The notes below the pieces were generated by a model that was not told where the DNA came from, made no database searches, and saw nothing but the letters and a program-made list of their open reading frames with translations. Position numbers and translations under genes: made by a program. Positions 27,219 through 37,494 of a stretch of 64,000 nucleotides of DNA are shown in pieces (within the stretch, counting starts at the first letter, position 1; every line of letters begins with the position of its first letter). The stretch is from Pseudanabaenaceae cyanobacterium SKYG29 (GTDB lineage: Bacteria > Cyanobacteriota > Cyanobacteriia > Pseudanabaenales > Pseudanabaenaceae): positions 1 to 64,000 of the forward strand of contig JANWWT010000008.1 of assembly GCA_025055675.1 (NCBI GenBank), in the 5' to 3' direction.

Positions 27219-27341
27219 CTACTGACTACGGCGCTTGATCTTGTCGTTTTGGCTGACAACAATCAGTGCACCAAAGAGGGTGACTAGTACTACTGCCCCC
27301 CAGAATAATCCCCAAAAAAAGTTGATAAGTGAAGGTGTCAT
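27219..27341 (-). CDS. psbX: Photosystem II protein PsbX
   Basis: This 40-residue frame reads MTPSLINFFWGLFWGAVVLV with a C-terminal SQNDKIKRRSQ. That is the single-helix PsbX subunit near QB and cytochrome b559. It is too short for most ORF cut-offs but matches the family along its whole length. psbX followed by ycf66 is a familiar cyanobacterial gene pair, supporting cotranscription. Confidence 0.93.
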   Translation of the reverse strand: MTPSLINFFWGLFWGAVVLVTLFGALIVVSQNDKIKRRSQ

Positions 27342-27456
27342 AGTTTTTTGTTAAATCCATCTAGGACTATATTATCATCCCCAGATTGTCTTCGCTATAT
27401 TTTAGCCCCTTCCCCCCTACAGTAAAATGAGGGTAGTGCTGTAATAGCTCCCCCCA

Positions 27457-28917
27457 ATGGATATTTACTGCTCCCGCCCTGGCTGTACGCAACCCCACAA
27501 TCACTTCCCTGATGTGGACACTACCAGTATAAGGACTACATCTGTAGGTCAGTTATTTTGCCGAACCTGTGATATGCCCCTAATTTTAGATGGGCGCTAT
27601 GTAATTGAGAAACCTTTGGCCCAGGGGGGCTTTAGTATTACCTATCTGGCCCGGGACCGCCGCACACCAGGAATGAAGCGTTGTGTGGTTAAACAGTTGA
27701 TTTTACATGGCTACAATGAGGAACAGAAGCGCAAAGCTAAGGAACTATTTGCCAGGGAAGGTGCCATTTTAGAGGAATTGGGTGAACATCCCCAAATACC
27801 CGACCTACTAGCTTTTTTTGAATTGGAGGTAGACGGGGAAAGTTTCTTCTACCTGGTGCAGGAATACATAGATGGTGTGACCTTGGAAAGTTTAATCAAT
27901 GACTTTGGTCCCCTACCTACTAGTGATGTCCTAGATGTCTTGCGCAAATTATTACCAGTGGTGCAGTTCGTCCACGATCGGGGGGCAATCCACCGTGATA
28001 TTAAACCCGCTAACATAATGGTGCACCGTCAGACGCAGGAATATTATTTGTTAGATTTCGGGGCAGTAAAGCAAATTCGCTCCATCACTGATAGAGGGTT
28101 GCACCGATCGACAGCAATTTACACCCCTGGTTATGCCGCACCAGAGCAGATGAGCGGCAGCAGAATTTGTCCCGCTACTGATATTTATGGTTTGGGGGCA
28201 ACTTGTGTGTTCCTACTAACGGGGAAACATCCGGACGAAATGCTAGATACCGTCACTCAGCGCATACAGTGGCGTGCCCATGCCAGGCGACTAAATACTG
28301 GCTTTGCCGATATCATCGATCGGATGGTTGCCCCTAGTTTAGGGGAGCGTTATAGCAGTGCTAATGAAGTTTTGACTGATTTAGAGAAGTTAAATACGCC
28401 CAGTGTGTCCCCCCCGGCAGCGGAGTCAATTCCTGCACCAGCACCACAAGGGCCCCAATTCCAACCTGCCGACGATATAGAAATAGAAATACCACCGCCC
28501 AAAATTAAAAGCATACCCGCTGAGACTGGTATAAACAAGTTAGCTAAGTCTATCAATCAAATTCCTCTAAGCTCTTTTATTCTCAGTGGATTTAGCTTTG
28601 GCTTTCAAATTGGGGCTTGGGGAATTTTACTACTGGCTAAGGGCAGTCAGATTATGGGACCTTTTACGATGTTCCTGTTGGCTGGCATTCTCCTAGGGTT
28701 GTTATTTCTGCGAGTGGTAAATATCCTGGATAACAAAGATATGCTAGCTTCTACAGTGGTTACATCTGTCCTGTTCTTGATCCTCAAAGGTATTTTCCGT
28801 TTTGCTCAGCCCAAGATCGGCGAATTTCTCGCTGTGTGCCTAATTTGTGGCTTTGGTCTGGTGGCAGCTTTAACTTTGTTTCGCCTGCTGAACCAGATTC
28901 TGCGCCGCCTCCTCTAG
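27457..28917 (+). CDS. Serine/threonine protein kinase with N-terminal Cys cluster and C-terminal membrane segments
   Basis: The 486-residue protein opens with YCSRPGCTQPHNHF and LFCRTCDMPL, a probable zinc-binding module. A kinase domain follows with PLAQGGFSITYLA, HRDIKPANIM and DFGAVKQI. After a Pro-rich linker, residues from about 370 to 485 form three to four hydrophobic segments (FILSGFSFGFQIGAWGILLL and onwards), so the kinase is membrane-anchored at its C-terminus. Kinase core and Cys module resemble the kinase at 24811-26403, but the C-terminal domain differs. It is read divergently from psbX. Confidence 0.9.
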   Translation: MDIYCSRPGCTQPHNHFPDVDTTSIRTTSVGQLFCRTCDMPLILDGRYVIEKPLAQGGFSITYLARDRRTPGMKRCVVKQLILHGYNEEQKRKAKELFAREGAILEELGEHPQIPDLLAFFELEVDGESFFYLVQEYIDGVTLESLINDFGPLPTSDVLDVLRKLLPVVQFVHDRGAIHRDIKPANIMVHRQTQEYYLLDFGAVKQIRSITDRGLHRSTAIYTPGYAAPEQMSGSRICPATDIYGLGATCVFLLTGKHPDEMLDTVTQRIQWRAHARRLNTGFADIIDRMVAPSLGERYSSANEVLTDLEKLNTPSVSPPAAESIPAPAPQGPQFQPADDIEIEIPPPKIKSIPAETGINKLAKSINQIPLSSFILSGFSFGFQIGAWGILLLAKGSQIMGPFTMFLLAGILLGLLFLRVVNILDNKDMLASTVVTSVLFLILKGIFRFAQPKIGEFLAVCLICGFGLVAALTLFRLLNQILRRLL

Positions 28918-29488
28918 CTCTCCCCTGGGTCATCCTGCAGGAGCTTGTTGTTTGTGAGGAATGACCACTCAAGGGGATGGGTACAAAATACTCGCCAACC
29001 TCGGTTGCAATCTATAGCTATTTCAAATAGGTTTGAGACAGTAGCTTGTGTAATAGTTGCGGACTATCTCATAAAGAAAAGCCATGCTCAATATCATTAA
29101 TATCTGGTAGATCATCCGTGTTGAGTCTATGAAGAAAACTGACAATAGGCTAGCCCGTTTTAATGCCTTGGAGAACGTGCTGATTCTGGGTTAATACTAC
29201 TGAACTTTAGATTAGGAATAGGTCAGCCATGGTGTTTATACTTCTGTCGCAATTAGAGTATTCATCTGTAGGCAAACGACGTAAGAAGGAGTTCACAACC
29301 TTGGGCATCTGATTTACCACAAGCCATGATTTACATCTTTTTTCCTCTTTTCCAACTATGGTTCAACACTTGTTGAAGAATAAGAATACAGAGGCATCTT
29401 ATACATGCTTTGCTCAGCCCTGTCTATCAGCACGGCGAATCCTCCTGAGGGCTCAGATGTTGATAGGGGAGTTGACAGACTTTCTCAA
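28918..29488. other. Intergenic region with no intact gene
   Basis: These 571 bases separate the kinase gene from tRNA-Pro. No frame of convincing coding character spans it. The part from about 29023 to 29190 retains pieces of a transposase (listed separately). In the rest (29200-29488) I see only AT-rich sequence without recognisable motifs. Confidence 0.6.
29023..29190 (-). pseudogene. Remnant of an IS630-type transposase C-terminus
   Basis: On the minus strand one frame gives LPDINDIEHGFSL and then a stop. A second frame gives YEIVRNYYTSYCLKPI and a stop, while a third, further upstream, gives STFSKALKRASLL. Cyanobacterial IS630-family transposases end with a PDxNxIEHxFS-like motif followed by a DEIxRxYC-like helix, so these fit as one frame broken by at least two shifts. 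No terminal repeats or intact N-terminus are seen. The match is from memory of the family pattern. Confidence 0.45.
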
Positions 29489-29562
29489 TCGGGATGACAG
29501 GATTTGAACCTGCGACTCCCTCGTCCCGAACGAGGTGCGCTACCAAGCTGCGCTACATCCCG
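29489..29562 (-). tRNA. tRNA-Pro (anticodon CGG)
   Basis: The minus strand folds as a 74-base tRNA without CCA. The acceptor begins CGGGATG and pairs with CATCCCG before discriminator A. The D arm contains GCGCAGCTTGGTAGCGC, the anticodon loop TTCGGGA gives CGG, and the T arm is GCAGGTTCAAATCCTGT. The anticodon reads proline CCG codons. Confidence 0.95.
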
Positions 29563-29581
29563 TGCCTTCAATCATACCAGA

Positions 29582-30604
29582 TCACAGACCTTCTAGGAGA
29601 TGGGAATGAATTAGGGCCCGATCGCTAACTGCTGCAATTTGCGTGGGACTGAGGGCTTCTCCGTTAGCAAAGTGTTCCAGCCAGGCTTGACAGAGATATT
29701 GGGGGTCAGTGATTGCCGCAACTGGGCAACCGGGCAACCCAAATTCCTGCATCAGTTGTCTCACCTTGGGGTCATAGTCAATTGCCCAGCATCGATTTGC
29801 CTGGGAAAGGGCCATAATTAAACTGTGGAAACGCATACCGATCGTCATCTCCACTCCCGCAAATAGCCCTTTGAGGCTCTGGGGCTTAGCAACAGTCAGG
29901 ATCGTGCTCTGGGGTATATGCAAGAACTCAGCGATCGCTCTATCCTGGGAGGGCTGGAAAGGAACAAGGAGAATATGGGTATCAGTAGCTTGCTGAAAGT
30001 ACGTGAGGGCGGTTTTGAGAATGGCTAAACGTTGCTGATTAAGGTCACGGTGGGGACGCACCACCACAGCCACTCGGGGAGCGGGCAATTGCCAGATGGC
30101 AGCCGATCGGTCAATGTCTAACGCCCAGACAGGGTCAGGGGCAACCAAAACCTCATAACCCCAACTCCGTAACAATTCAGCGGAGAGATTGTCCCGTACA
30201 CTAATCCGATCGATGGCTGGGAATACTTGTTGCGTAAACCATCTAGTCAGAGAGTGTTTGAGAGGTCCTAGCCCCTGCGCCCAGGCAATTGTGGTCAAAC
30301 CCAACTTTTTTGCTAACCACAGCAAGCCACCATAGTAGAAAGGACTGCGCCAACTGCTGACATCTTGCAGGAGACTGCCACCACCCCAGATAAAGACATC
30401 CGATCGTTTTAATGTTTGGAAAATTAATCCCCAGTTATAACAGTCAATAGCTTCCACCTGATGCAGTTTTGCTGTAGCCAGGGGAGCAGCAGTAAGCACA
30501 ATTGGTTCCACATGGGCAGGCAAAAGTTGGAGTAAAGTAGCCAGAAGCGCCTCATCACCCCCATTGCCCCTGCCGTAGTAACCGCAGATAACTGCTCTAG
30601 TCAT
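29582..30604 (-). CDS. csaB: Polysaccharide pyruvyl transferase CsaB
   Basis: The 340-residue protein matches CsaB, which adds pyruvate ketals to cell-surface polysaccharide. Visible segments are ICGYYGRGNGGDEALLATLL at the N-terminus, IWGGGSLLQDVSS, TIAWAQGLGPL, and the C-terminal MTIGMRFHSLIMAL, where the His is the family's conserved residue. In bacteria with S-layers the modification anchors SLH-domain proteins, and the same is assumed in cyanobacteria. Its start overlaps the end of the Crr6-like gene by eight bases. Confidence 0.88.
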   Translation of the reverse strand: MTRAVICGYYGRGNGGDEALLATLLQLLPAHVEPIVLTAAPLATAKLHQVEAIDCYNWGLIFQTLKRSDVFIWGGGSLLQDVSSWRSPFYYGGLLWLAKKLGLTTIAWAQGLGPLKHSLTRWFTQQVFPAIDRISVRDNLSAELLRSWGYEVLVAPDPVWALDIDRSAAIWQLPAPRVAVVVRPHRDLNQQRLAILKTALTYFQQATDTHILLVPFQPSQDRAIAEFLHIPQSTILTVAKPQSLKGLFAGVEMTIGMRFHSLIMALSQANRCWAIDYDPKVRQLMQEFGLPGCPVAAITDPQYLCQAWLEHFANGEALSPTQIAAVSDRALIHSHLLEGL

Positions 30605-31052
30605 TTAGCAACTGGAAAAATGCTGCATCAATCTCGTAGCCTAGGACTTGTACCATCTGTTGTAGTTTCGTTGTTGCCACTATTCCCCTACCCTTGAGCC
30701 AGCGATCGATCGTGCACAACTTGGACATGACGAAAATCTCCAAAGCTTCTGGATAGAATTCAATCCCTTCTGCCTGGGAAAAACGATGGGGAACAAGCAT
30801 AGCCGTATAGCGCCCTAACTCCTCGCGCCAATCCAAAATATAGGGCAACCAGGGGTAATAGCTATCCAGGCGAATGAACCACAGCCGTACCTCTGGAATT
30901 TCGGAGAGTTCACGGGGGTCAGCGGGGTCACGATCGTAGAGCACCTGAAAGCGCAAGGACTGTTGCAATTCCCCTTGGATAAGGGAAGCAATTGTAGAAT
31001 GGGCACAAGCAAGGTTGAGTTTGACAATGCTAGCGTGGTCAACGGTAATCAA
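30597..31052 (-). CDS. Chlororespiratory reduction 6 (Crr6/DUF1817) homologue
   Basis: The 151-residue soluble protein has the segments EVRLWFIRLDSYYPWLPYILDW, YTAMLVPHRFSQAEGIEFYPEALEIFVM split around the family core. I associate these with DUF1817 and plant CRR6, an assembly factor for the NdhI-containing arm of the photosynthetic NDH-1 complex. That role in cyanobacteria is by homology. It overlaps csaB by eight bases and is read divergently from the gap gene. Confidence 0.78.
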   Translation of the reverse strand: MITVDHASIVKLNLACAHSTIASLIQGELQQSLRFQVLYDRDPADPRELSEIPEVRLWFIRLDSYYPWLPYILDWREELGRYTAMLVPHRFSQAEGIEFYPEALEIFVMSKLCTIDRWLKGRGIVATTKLQQMVQVLGYEIDAAFFQLLND

Positions 31053-31112
31053 GCCCAGTCCCTACCTTGAACAACAGCACCATCATAACTCTATAACTGG
31101 AATAAATTGTAA

Positions 31113-32198
<1,086 letters not shown>

Positions 32199-32609
32199 TC
32201 ACCGCCGACTTTGCCCTGCCCGCAGTTCCGCTACCTTCTGTTGCAGGCGCTTTTGTAATTCCTTGTCCGTTTGCTGGGAACGAGTAATTAGGTTAAACTC
32301 CTGGTTGTCAAAACCGTAGCGCTCGATCGTTTCTTTGGCATGGCGGAACATCTCCTGGCATAGGGCTTGCAATTGTGGCTCTGGGGGCTTGAGGTCACAG
32401 ATACCTACCCCCTGTTTATCCGCCTGTTGTACAGCACTTTCCCACACAGGCAGTTGTTTTGCCCGCTTGAGAACTTCTTCCCGCTTTTGTTCAATCAGCA
32501 GCACCGCCCTGGCATAGTTATCCAACTGGGCTTCTGTAAAAGCCGACCGAACTTGAGCAAATCCTGGCAATGCCAATATCCAGACAATGGAAGACAGCCA
32601 CCTATTCAT
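32199..32609 (-). CDS. Small exported protein, DUF4168-like
   Basis: The 136-residue protein begins with a weak signal peptide (MNRWLSSIVWILALPGFAQV). A helical mature part follows (FTEAQLDNYARAVLLIEQKREEV, then a Cys pair separated by about ten residues). The AQLDNYARAVLxIE pattern fits DUF4168, a small periplasmic family common in cyanobacteria. Function unknown. The gene is convergent with gap1, stops abutting. Confidence 0.6.
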   Translation of the reverse strand: MNRWLSSIVWILALPGFAQVRSAFTEAQLDNYARAVLLIEQKREEVLKRAKQLPVWESAVQQADKQGVGICDLKPPEPQLQALCQEMFRHAKETIERYGFDNQEFNLITRSQQTDKELQKRLQQKVAELRAGQSRR

Positions 32610-32705
32610 GTTTCTGCAGTTACCCTTACCCTTCTTGTACTTTAGACTGCCAGCCCAGGTTTTTGTGCCTTAAAATTGAGGGGAGGGACGCAGTGATTGC
32701 TAGTT

Positions 32706-33398
32706 ATGGCACCCCACATACTCATTTTTGACCAAGGCCCGATTACCTCTGGTAACCTGCACTACTGGCAAGCAGTGACGAGACTAGGCACCTGCTACAT
32801 CCCCCAGGTAGTACTAGACGAATTAAAACGGATGGCAGAGGAAGCCCCTCTAGGGCGAGAGACTACTGCCGAAGCGGCGGCTAAAGAATTCTTGCGCTAC
32901 TACGAGGGGGGGGGTTGGCAAGTAACGCGGGTAACTAAATCCCACAGTGACCTAACTCCTACCCCAGGGCACAATCTCAGTCGCAAAGCACGCCTGTCCT
33001 ACACCGTTGCCCAATGTGCCTACGGGATGGCAGAGCAGAATCCTAATGCAGTAGTTATTCTAGTAACAGAAGACCAGGCTTTGATTCGCCGCGTGGGGGC
33101 AATTGGTTTACCCAGGCTGGGGGGAACGACGGGCATAGCGGTACGGGAATGGACAAAGAACAACCAGGTACCCGCTTCCCTGGAAAAAATTTTTGCGGGG
33201 CTAGAAGTTAAGAAGAGAGCAGCTAGGCCCACACTCTGGTTGAGTAAACTGATAAGTGCTGTTAGCGGAGCCATCCTCTTTTTAGCCCTATTCAGCTACG
33301 CTTGGTATTTGCTCAATCCCCGCCAATTTGAGCAGTGGCGTAAAAGTTTAGGTTTACCACCCCTCCCCTTCGCCGAATCACTGAGGAAAATCAAATGA
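32706..33398 (+). CDS. PIN-domain-like protein with C-terminal membrane anchor
   Basis: From ATG 32706 the protein is 230 residues. Residues 1-155 look like a PIN nuclease fold: acidic residues occur at LIFDQGP, in PQVVLDELKRM, and in VILVTEDQALIRRV. A transmembrane helix (SGAILFLALFSYAWYLL) is near residue 190. I prefer the ATG to the TTG three codons upstream. The stop overlaps the start of the HD-GYP gene by ATGA, so they form an operon. Whether it cleaves RNA is unknown. Confidence 0.7.
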   Translation: MAPHILIFDQGPITSGNLHYWQAVTRLGTCYIPQVVLDELKRMAEEAPLGRETTAEAAAKEFLRYYEGGGWQVTRVTKSHSDLTPTPGHNLSRKARLSYTVAQCAYGMAEQNPNAVVILVTEDQALIRRVGAIGLPRLGGTTGIAVREWTKNNQVPASLEKIFAGLEVKKRAARPTLWLSKLISAVSGAILFLALFSYAWYLLNPRQFEQWRKSLGLPPLPFAESLRKIK

Positions 33399-35050
33399 CT
33401 GACAAAATTGATACTCAGTGCACAGAGATTGCCGCAACCGTAGAGAAGCTGGAAAAGCTCAACGCGATCGGTATTGCCCTCTCTGCTGAACGTCACATTC
33501 CCACTCTATTAGAGATGATTTTGCGGGAGCTAAAACAAATGCTGGGGGCAGATGGGGGCACCATCTACATGTTGAAAGATAACCATTTGCATTTCAACAC
33601 TGTTCTCAACACTTCTCTCAACATCTACCTGGGGGGTGTGAAAGGCAAACCAGTAACCCTACCCCCAATTCCCCTCTATCAAGCCAACGGTGAACCTAAT
33701 TACACTACAGTAGCTGCTTGTTGCGCTCTTAAAGGGGAGACTATCAATATCCCTGATGCCTACCGCACTGAGGGGTTTGATTTTGCTGGTATGCGGGAAT
33801 TCGATCGCCTAAACGGCTATCACTCCCAGTCTTTTTTAACTGTGCCGATGAAAAACCACGAAGAAGAAGTAATTGGTGTTGTGCAGTTGATCAATGCCAA
33901 AGATGATAGCGGTCAGATCATCCCTTTCTCGCCCTTTGCCCAAAGAATAGCGGAGTCTTTAGCTTCCCAGGCAGCAATTGCTATTACTAATCAACAATTG
34001 ATTAATGAATTCCGCGAGCTATTTGAGGCATTTATCAAAGTGATTGCAGAGGCGATCGATGAAAAGTCAGAACATACAGGGCAACATTGCCGCCGCGTCC
34101 CAGTTTTAACCATGATGTTAGCAGAAGCTGCTTGTAATACGAAAAGCGGTGTCTTCAAAGATTTTACAATGACGGAGGAGGAGTTATACGAATTAAAAAT
34201 CGCTGGTCTCCTGCATGACTGTGGCAAGGTTACTACTCCCGTCCATGTGATTGAAAAGGCTACAAAGCTACAGACAATCTATGACCGCATTGGCTTAATT
34301 GATACCAGATTTGCCGCCCTGAAAAAGGACCTGGAAATAGAACTACTACAAAAAAAGATAGCTGTCCTAGAAGGAAAGGCTGACTATTCTATTGCTGATT
34401 TAGAAAAAGAGTATGCAGCAAAGGTAGCACAGTTAGAATCCGATCGGCAATTCCTGCGCCACTGCAACATTGGTAGTGAGTATATGTCAGATGACTTGAA
34501 AGAGAGAGTAAAAGCGATCGGTCAATATCAGTGGTGGGACTTTGATGGCAATCAACAGAACTTCCTCACGGAGGATGAAATCTACAATCTCAACATCACC
34601 AAAGGGACTCTGACAAAGGAGGAACGAGAGATTATCAACCGTCACATTGTCGTCACAATCAAGATGTTGGAATCTTTACCCTATCCCAAGAATCTGCGGC
34701 GGGTACCGGAGTATGCAGGGGGTCACCACGAACGGATGGATGGTAAGGGTTATCCTAGGGGTTTAACGCGGGAACAGATGTCTATTCCCGCCCGCATGAT
34801 GGGGATTGCTGATATTTTTGAGGCATTGAGCGCCAGCGATCGCCCCTACAAGCCAGGTAAGAAACTATCAGAGTGTTTGCACATTTTGGGTAAGATGAAG
34901 TTAGATAATCACATTGACCCTGACTTGTTTGACCTGTTCATTCGTGAAAAGGTTTATCTGAAATATGCCCAGATGTTTCTGCCCCCTGAACAAATTGACG
35001 AGGTGGATGAAAGTAAGATACCAGGCTACAATCCCACTATTATTCAGTAA
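33395..35050 (+). CDS. GAF-domain HD-GYP-type phosphohydrolase
   Basis: The 551-residue protein has an N-terminal GAF sensor domain (SAERHIPTLLEMILRELKQML through GVVQLINAKD, about residues 20-190) and a C-terminal HD domain. The metal-binding HD is in GLLHDCGKVTTP, a later His in INRHIVVTIKMLES, and HHERMDGKGYPRGL supplies the GYP motif. An insertion of about 100 residues with heptad-rich sequence separates HD from GYP, as in some GAF/HD-GYP proteins. HD-GYP proteins usually hydrolyse cyclic di-GMP. No GGDEF partner lies nearby. Confidence 0.88.
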   Translation: MTDKIDTQCTEIAATVEKLEKLNAIGIALSAERHIPTLLEMILRELKQMLGADGGTIYMLKDNHLHFNTVLNTSLNIYLGGVKGKPVTLPPIPLYQANGEPNYTTVAACCALKGETINIPDAYRTEGFDFAGMREFDRLNGYHSQSFLTVPMKNHEEEVIGVVQLINAKDDSGQIIPFSPFAQRIAESLASQAAIAITNQQLINEFRELFEAFIKVIAEAIDEKSEHTGQHCRRVPVLTMMLAEAACNTKSGVFKDFTMTEEELYELKIAGLLHDCGKVTTPVHVIEKATKLQTIYDRIGLIDTRFAALKKDLEIELLQKKIAVLEGKADYSIADLEKEYAAKVAQLESDRQFLRHCNIGSEYMSDDLKERVKAIGQYQWWDFDGNQQNFLTEDEIYNLNITKGTLTKEEREIINRHIVVTIKMLESLPYPKNLRRVPEYAGGHHERMDGKGYPRGLTREQMSIPARMMGIADIFEALSASDRPYKPGKKLSECLHILGKMKLDNHIDPDLFDLFIREKVYLKYAQMFLPPEQIDEVDESKIPGYNPTIIQ

Positions 35051-36522
35051 TCCACTTTTTCCACCCACTCCCTAATCCACTGGAGAATCTGACGCACTTC
35101 TTCTATAGTAGGAGCTTCAGAATAGAGACGCAATAGGGGTTCTGTACCACTAAACCGAATCAAAAGCCAACTATCTCCCTCTAGGCGGAGTTTGAACCCA
35201 TCGATCGTTTGCACACTCAATACCGATCGGTCGGCTACGCGGTCAGGGCAATGTTTAGCCAAGGTATCAATTAATGTCTGAGGTTGTTTGACTGTGATGT
35301 CAATTCGATCATAGGCGCTGTAAAAATTGGCTTTCTCTTGCAGGGCACGGTATAGGCTGGGAATGTCTTTCTCCCTTGTTACAACTGCTTCTAAAACGTA
35401 TAGGGCAGACAGGAGAGCGTCCCGTTCTGGAATATGATTGCCGTAGCCAATGCCCCCTGACTCCTCACCCCCCAAAAGAGTCAAACCGCCTTTTAGCATC
35501 TCTGTCGCAATATACTTAAACCCGATCGCTGTTTCCACCACTGGTAAGTTGTATAACTGGGCAACGCGGGGAATCAAATCCGAACCACTGATAGTCTTGA
35601 CCACCTGACCCAGTAGCCCATGCTGGCAATGTAAATGCTCGATTAAAACGGGAATCAGAACTTGGGAGCTAAGATAATTTCCCTCTCCATCCACGGCAGC
35701 GATGCGGTCACCGTCCCCATCAAAAGCCAGACCAAACACAATCCTATCAGGGTTTTCCCCTTGTAGTTGTTGCACTTGCTGACAAAAATCCCCTAAATAC
35801 TTGGCGATCGGTTCTGGTGGTACACCGCCAAACAAAGGGTCATGTCTGTTGTTAATTTCTCCTAAACCTGGTAACTCCCCTAAAATTTTGCCCAAACCAC
35901 CACTTGCCGCACCGTACATGGGATTGACTAACACTTTTACTTTGCCCGATCGAAAGCTCTCTTTGATCTTTTCTAAATCTACCTTTTTCTGCAAGACTGC
36001 TGCATAATCTGACCACGGGTCAAAAGTGGTAATAGAGCCACCCGATCGTTTTTCTATCTCTTCTGCTAGGGTTTTCTCCACTTGCTCTGTTACAGATTTA
36101 GGTACTGACCCTCCGAAGGCACCCTTGATTTTGAAACCGTTGTACTCTGGCGGATTGTGACTGGCGGTAATTACTACTGCCCCCAGTGCCCGCTGACTGA
36201 AAGCCGCCCAACTCATGGCAGGGGTAGAACAATAGTTCTGGGCAAGATAAACTTCATACCCCTGTTCTGCTATTGCCTCTGCCGCACAACGAGCAAACCG
36301 ATCGGATAAAAACCTACGGTCGTACCCCACCATGATCCGTCTTGTCTCTAGGTGTCCAAAGTTGGCTGCCAGGACTTGTGCTGCTGCCCGCGCTACCCGA
36401 TCGACATTGGCAAAAGTAAACCGATCGGCGATAATACCCCGCCAGCCATCTGTACCAAACCTGATCCCTTGCTGCTGTACCAATGCCCGAGACTCCTTAA
36501 CCCCCAGGCTATGATATAACAA
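35044..36522 (-). CDS. Phosphoglucomutase/phosphomannomutase family protein
   Basis: The 492-residue alpha-D-phosphohexomutase has the N-terminal IRFGTDGWRGIIAD, the phosphoserine loop VVITASHNPPEYNG, the metal-binding LAFDGDGDRIAAVD, the sugar-binding GGEESGGIGYG, and the phosphate-binding RFSGTEPLLRLY. Substrate preference (glucose or mannose phosphate, or glucosamine) cannot be set from motifs. The 3' end overlaps the HD-GYP gene by seven bases. Confidence 0.92.
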   Translation of the reverse strand: MLYHSLGVKESRALVQQQGIRFGTDGWRGIIADRFTFANVDRVARAAAQVLAANFGHLETRRIMVGYDRRFLSDRFARCAAEAIAEQGYEVYLAQNYCSTPAMSWAAFSQRALGAVVITASHNPPEYNGFKIKGAFGGSVPKSVTEQVEKTLAEEIEKRSGGSITTFDPWSDYAAVLQKKVDLEKIKESFRSGKVKVLVNPMYGAASGGLGKILGELPGLGEINNRHDPLFGGVPPEPIAKYLGDFCQQVQQLQGENPDRIVFGLAFDGDGDRIAAVDGEGNYLSSQVLIPVLIEHLHCQHGLLGQVVKTISGSDLIPRVAQLYNLPVVETAIGFKYIATEMLKGGLTLLGGEESGGIGYGNHIPERDALLSALYVLEAVVTREKDIPSLYRALQEKANFYSAYDRIDITVKQPQTLIDTLAKHCPDRVADRSVLSVQTIDGFKLRLEGDSWLLIRFSGTEPLLRLYSEAPTIEEVRQILQWIREWVEKVDY

Positions 36523-37026
36523 TCCAGACTAAAATGAGACCCAAAAAATAATCTATCAGTTCTTGCTACCTCCACTTTTAGCTTTGCTACATTTCCATCA
36601 AGCGCAACCAGCTGCGATTTACTGATATATCTGTTTGTGGGAAATACATATCTCGATCAGAACTAAAAGCAGCAACAGTCAATGGGATAAGTGCCATTGT
36701 CATAATGGAAGTGATCAGTCGGCGTACCACAGATTTACCCTCAACTGTGAACAGTTCCATTGTCAGACCATAATTAACCAACGATCGTTGCTGTAGGACA
36801 GAATCTGAACTGACACACAAGAGAGGTCAAGGTAGGAGCGGCAAGTAACTTTTGTCTATCGGAGAGTCTCAAGCGAGTAATGACAAGCGTAAATCAACTA
36901 AGTTGACTCTGAATTTCGCAAAAGCTCCCTTGTTGTATCCACCATTTCTATACCCTCTTTCTCCTGAACTGGGCCAGGCGATTCCGATCGTCAGCGTCAT
37001 CTGCACCTATACCTGGTTGCCTTTCT
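36523..37026. other. Intergenic region without a convincing gene
   Basis: About 500 bases between the phosphoglucomutase start and the first coiled-coil paralogue. A 77-codon minus-strand frame (36587-36820) would need a TTG start, and neither it nor the plus-strand frame at 36852-37040 resembles anything I know. The promoter of the mutase gene should lie near 36530-36600. Confidence 0.5.
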
Positions 37027-37449
37027 CTAAACCGTTTTGATACTAGGAATGACACCCAAGACTTTCAAGACTAGACCGACAAAACCAGTTAGGAAAGCCA
37101 CCAGACCACCACGAACAATGAATTCAAGATTTTCCAGGCGTTTGTCAATACCTTTGACCTTTTCATCTAAACCACTGACATTGGCAGACAGGTCTGATAC
37201 TCTCTGACTCAGCTCTTTGATTTCTTGCTTAAGCTCGGCATATTGCCTATCCATTTTTTGATCGAGCTTGGCAACGTCCTGCTTGACCTCGGCTCTGAGG
37301 TTGGAGATTTCTTGCTTGACTTCAGCTCTGAGGTTAGCAATGTCTTGCTTCAGTTCTAGCTTCAGCTCCGCAAACTGCCGATCGATTTTCTGGTCAAACC
37401 GCATCAAAAACTCTTCCAGGGTGTAGGTGATAGTGGGTGACGTGGTCAT
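37027..37449 (-). CDS. Coiled-coil, tail-anchored protein (tandem paralogue 1)
   Basis: The 140-residue protein starts MTTSPTITYTLEEFLMRFDQ and continues with 11-residue coiled-coil repeats (LRAEVKQEISN, LRAEVKQDVAK, LDQKMDRQYAE and so on). It ends with one hydrophobic segment, GGLVAFLTGFVGLVLKVLGVIP, so it is probably anchored in a membrane by its C-terminus. No function is known. It is a near-duplicate of the gene at 37495-37884, with one extra 11-residue repeat. A TATAAT box lies just upstream (37478-37473) but without a good -35. Confidence 0.8.
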   Translation of the reverse strand: MTTSPTITYTLEEFLMRFDQKIDRQFAELKLELKQDIANLRAEVKQEISNLRAEVKQDVAKLDQKMDRQYAELKQEIKELSQRVSDLSANVSGLDEKVKGIDKRLENLEFIVRGGLVAFLTGFVGLVLKVLGVIPSIKTV

Positions 37450-37494
37450 AGTTTTTCCCTCTCGACTGTGTTATTATAACCGAGACCTCTCTCT

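Noticed and set aside
29489-29562. tRNA-Pro as an integration site
   Set aside because: A transposase remnant is nearby, but there is no integrase gene and no duplicated tRNA 3' end in the window.
36587-36820. Minus-strand 77-codon frame
   Set aside because: It needs a TTG start, has no ribosome site, and matches no family I know; left as intergenic.
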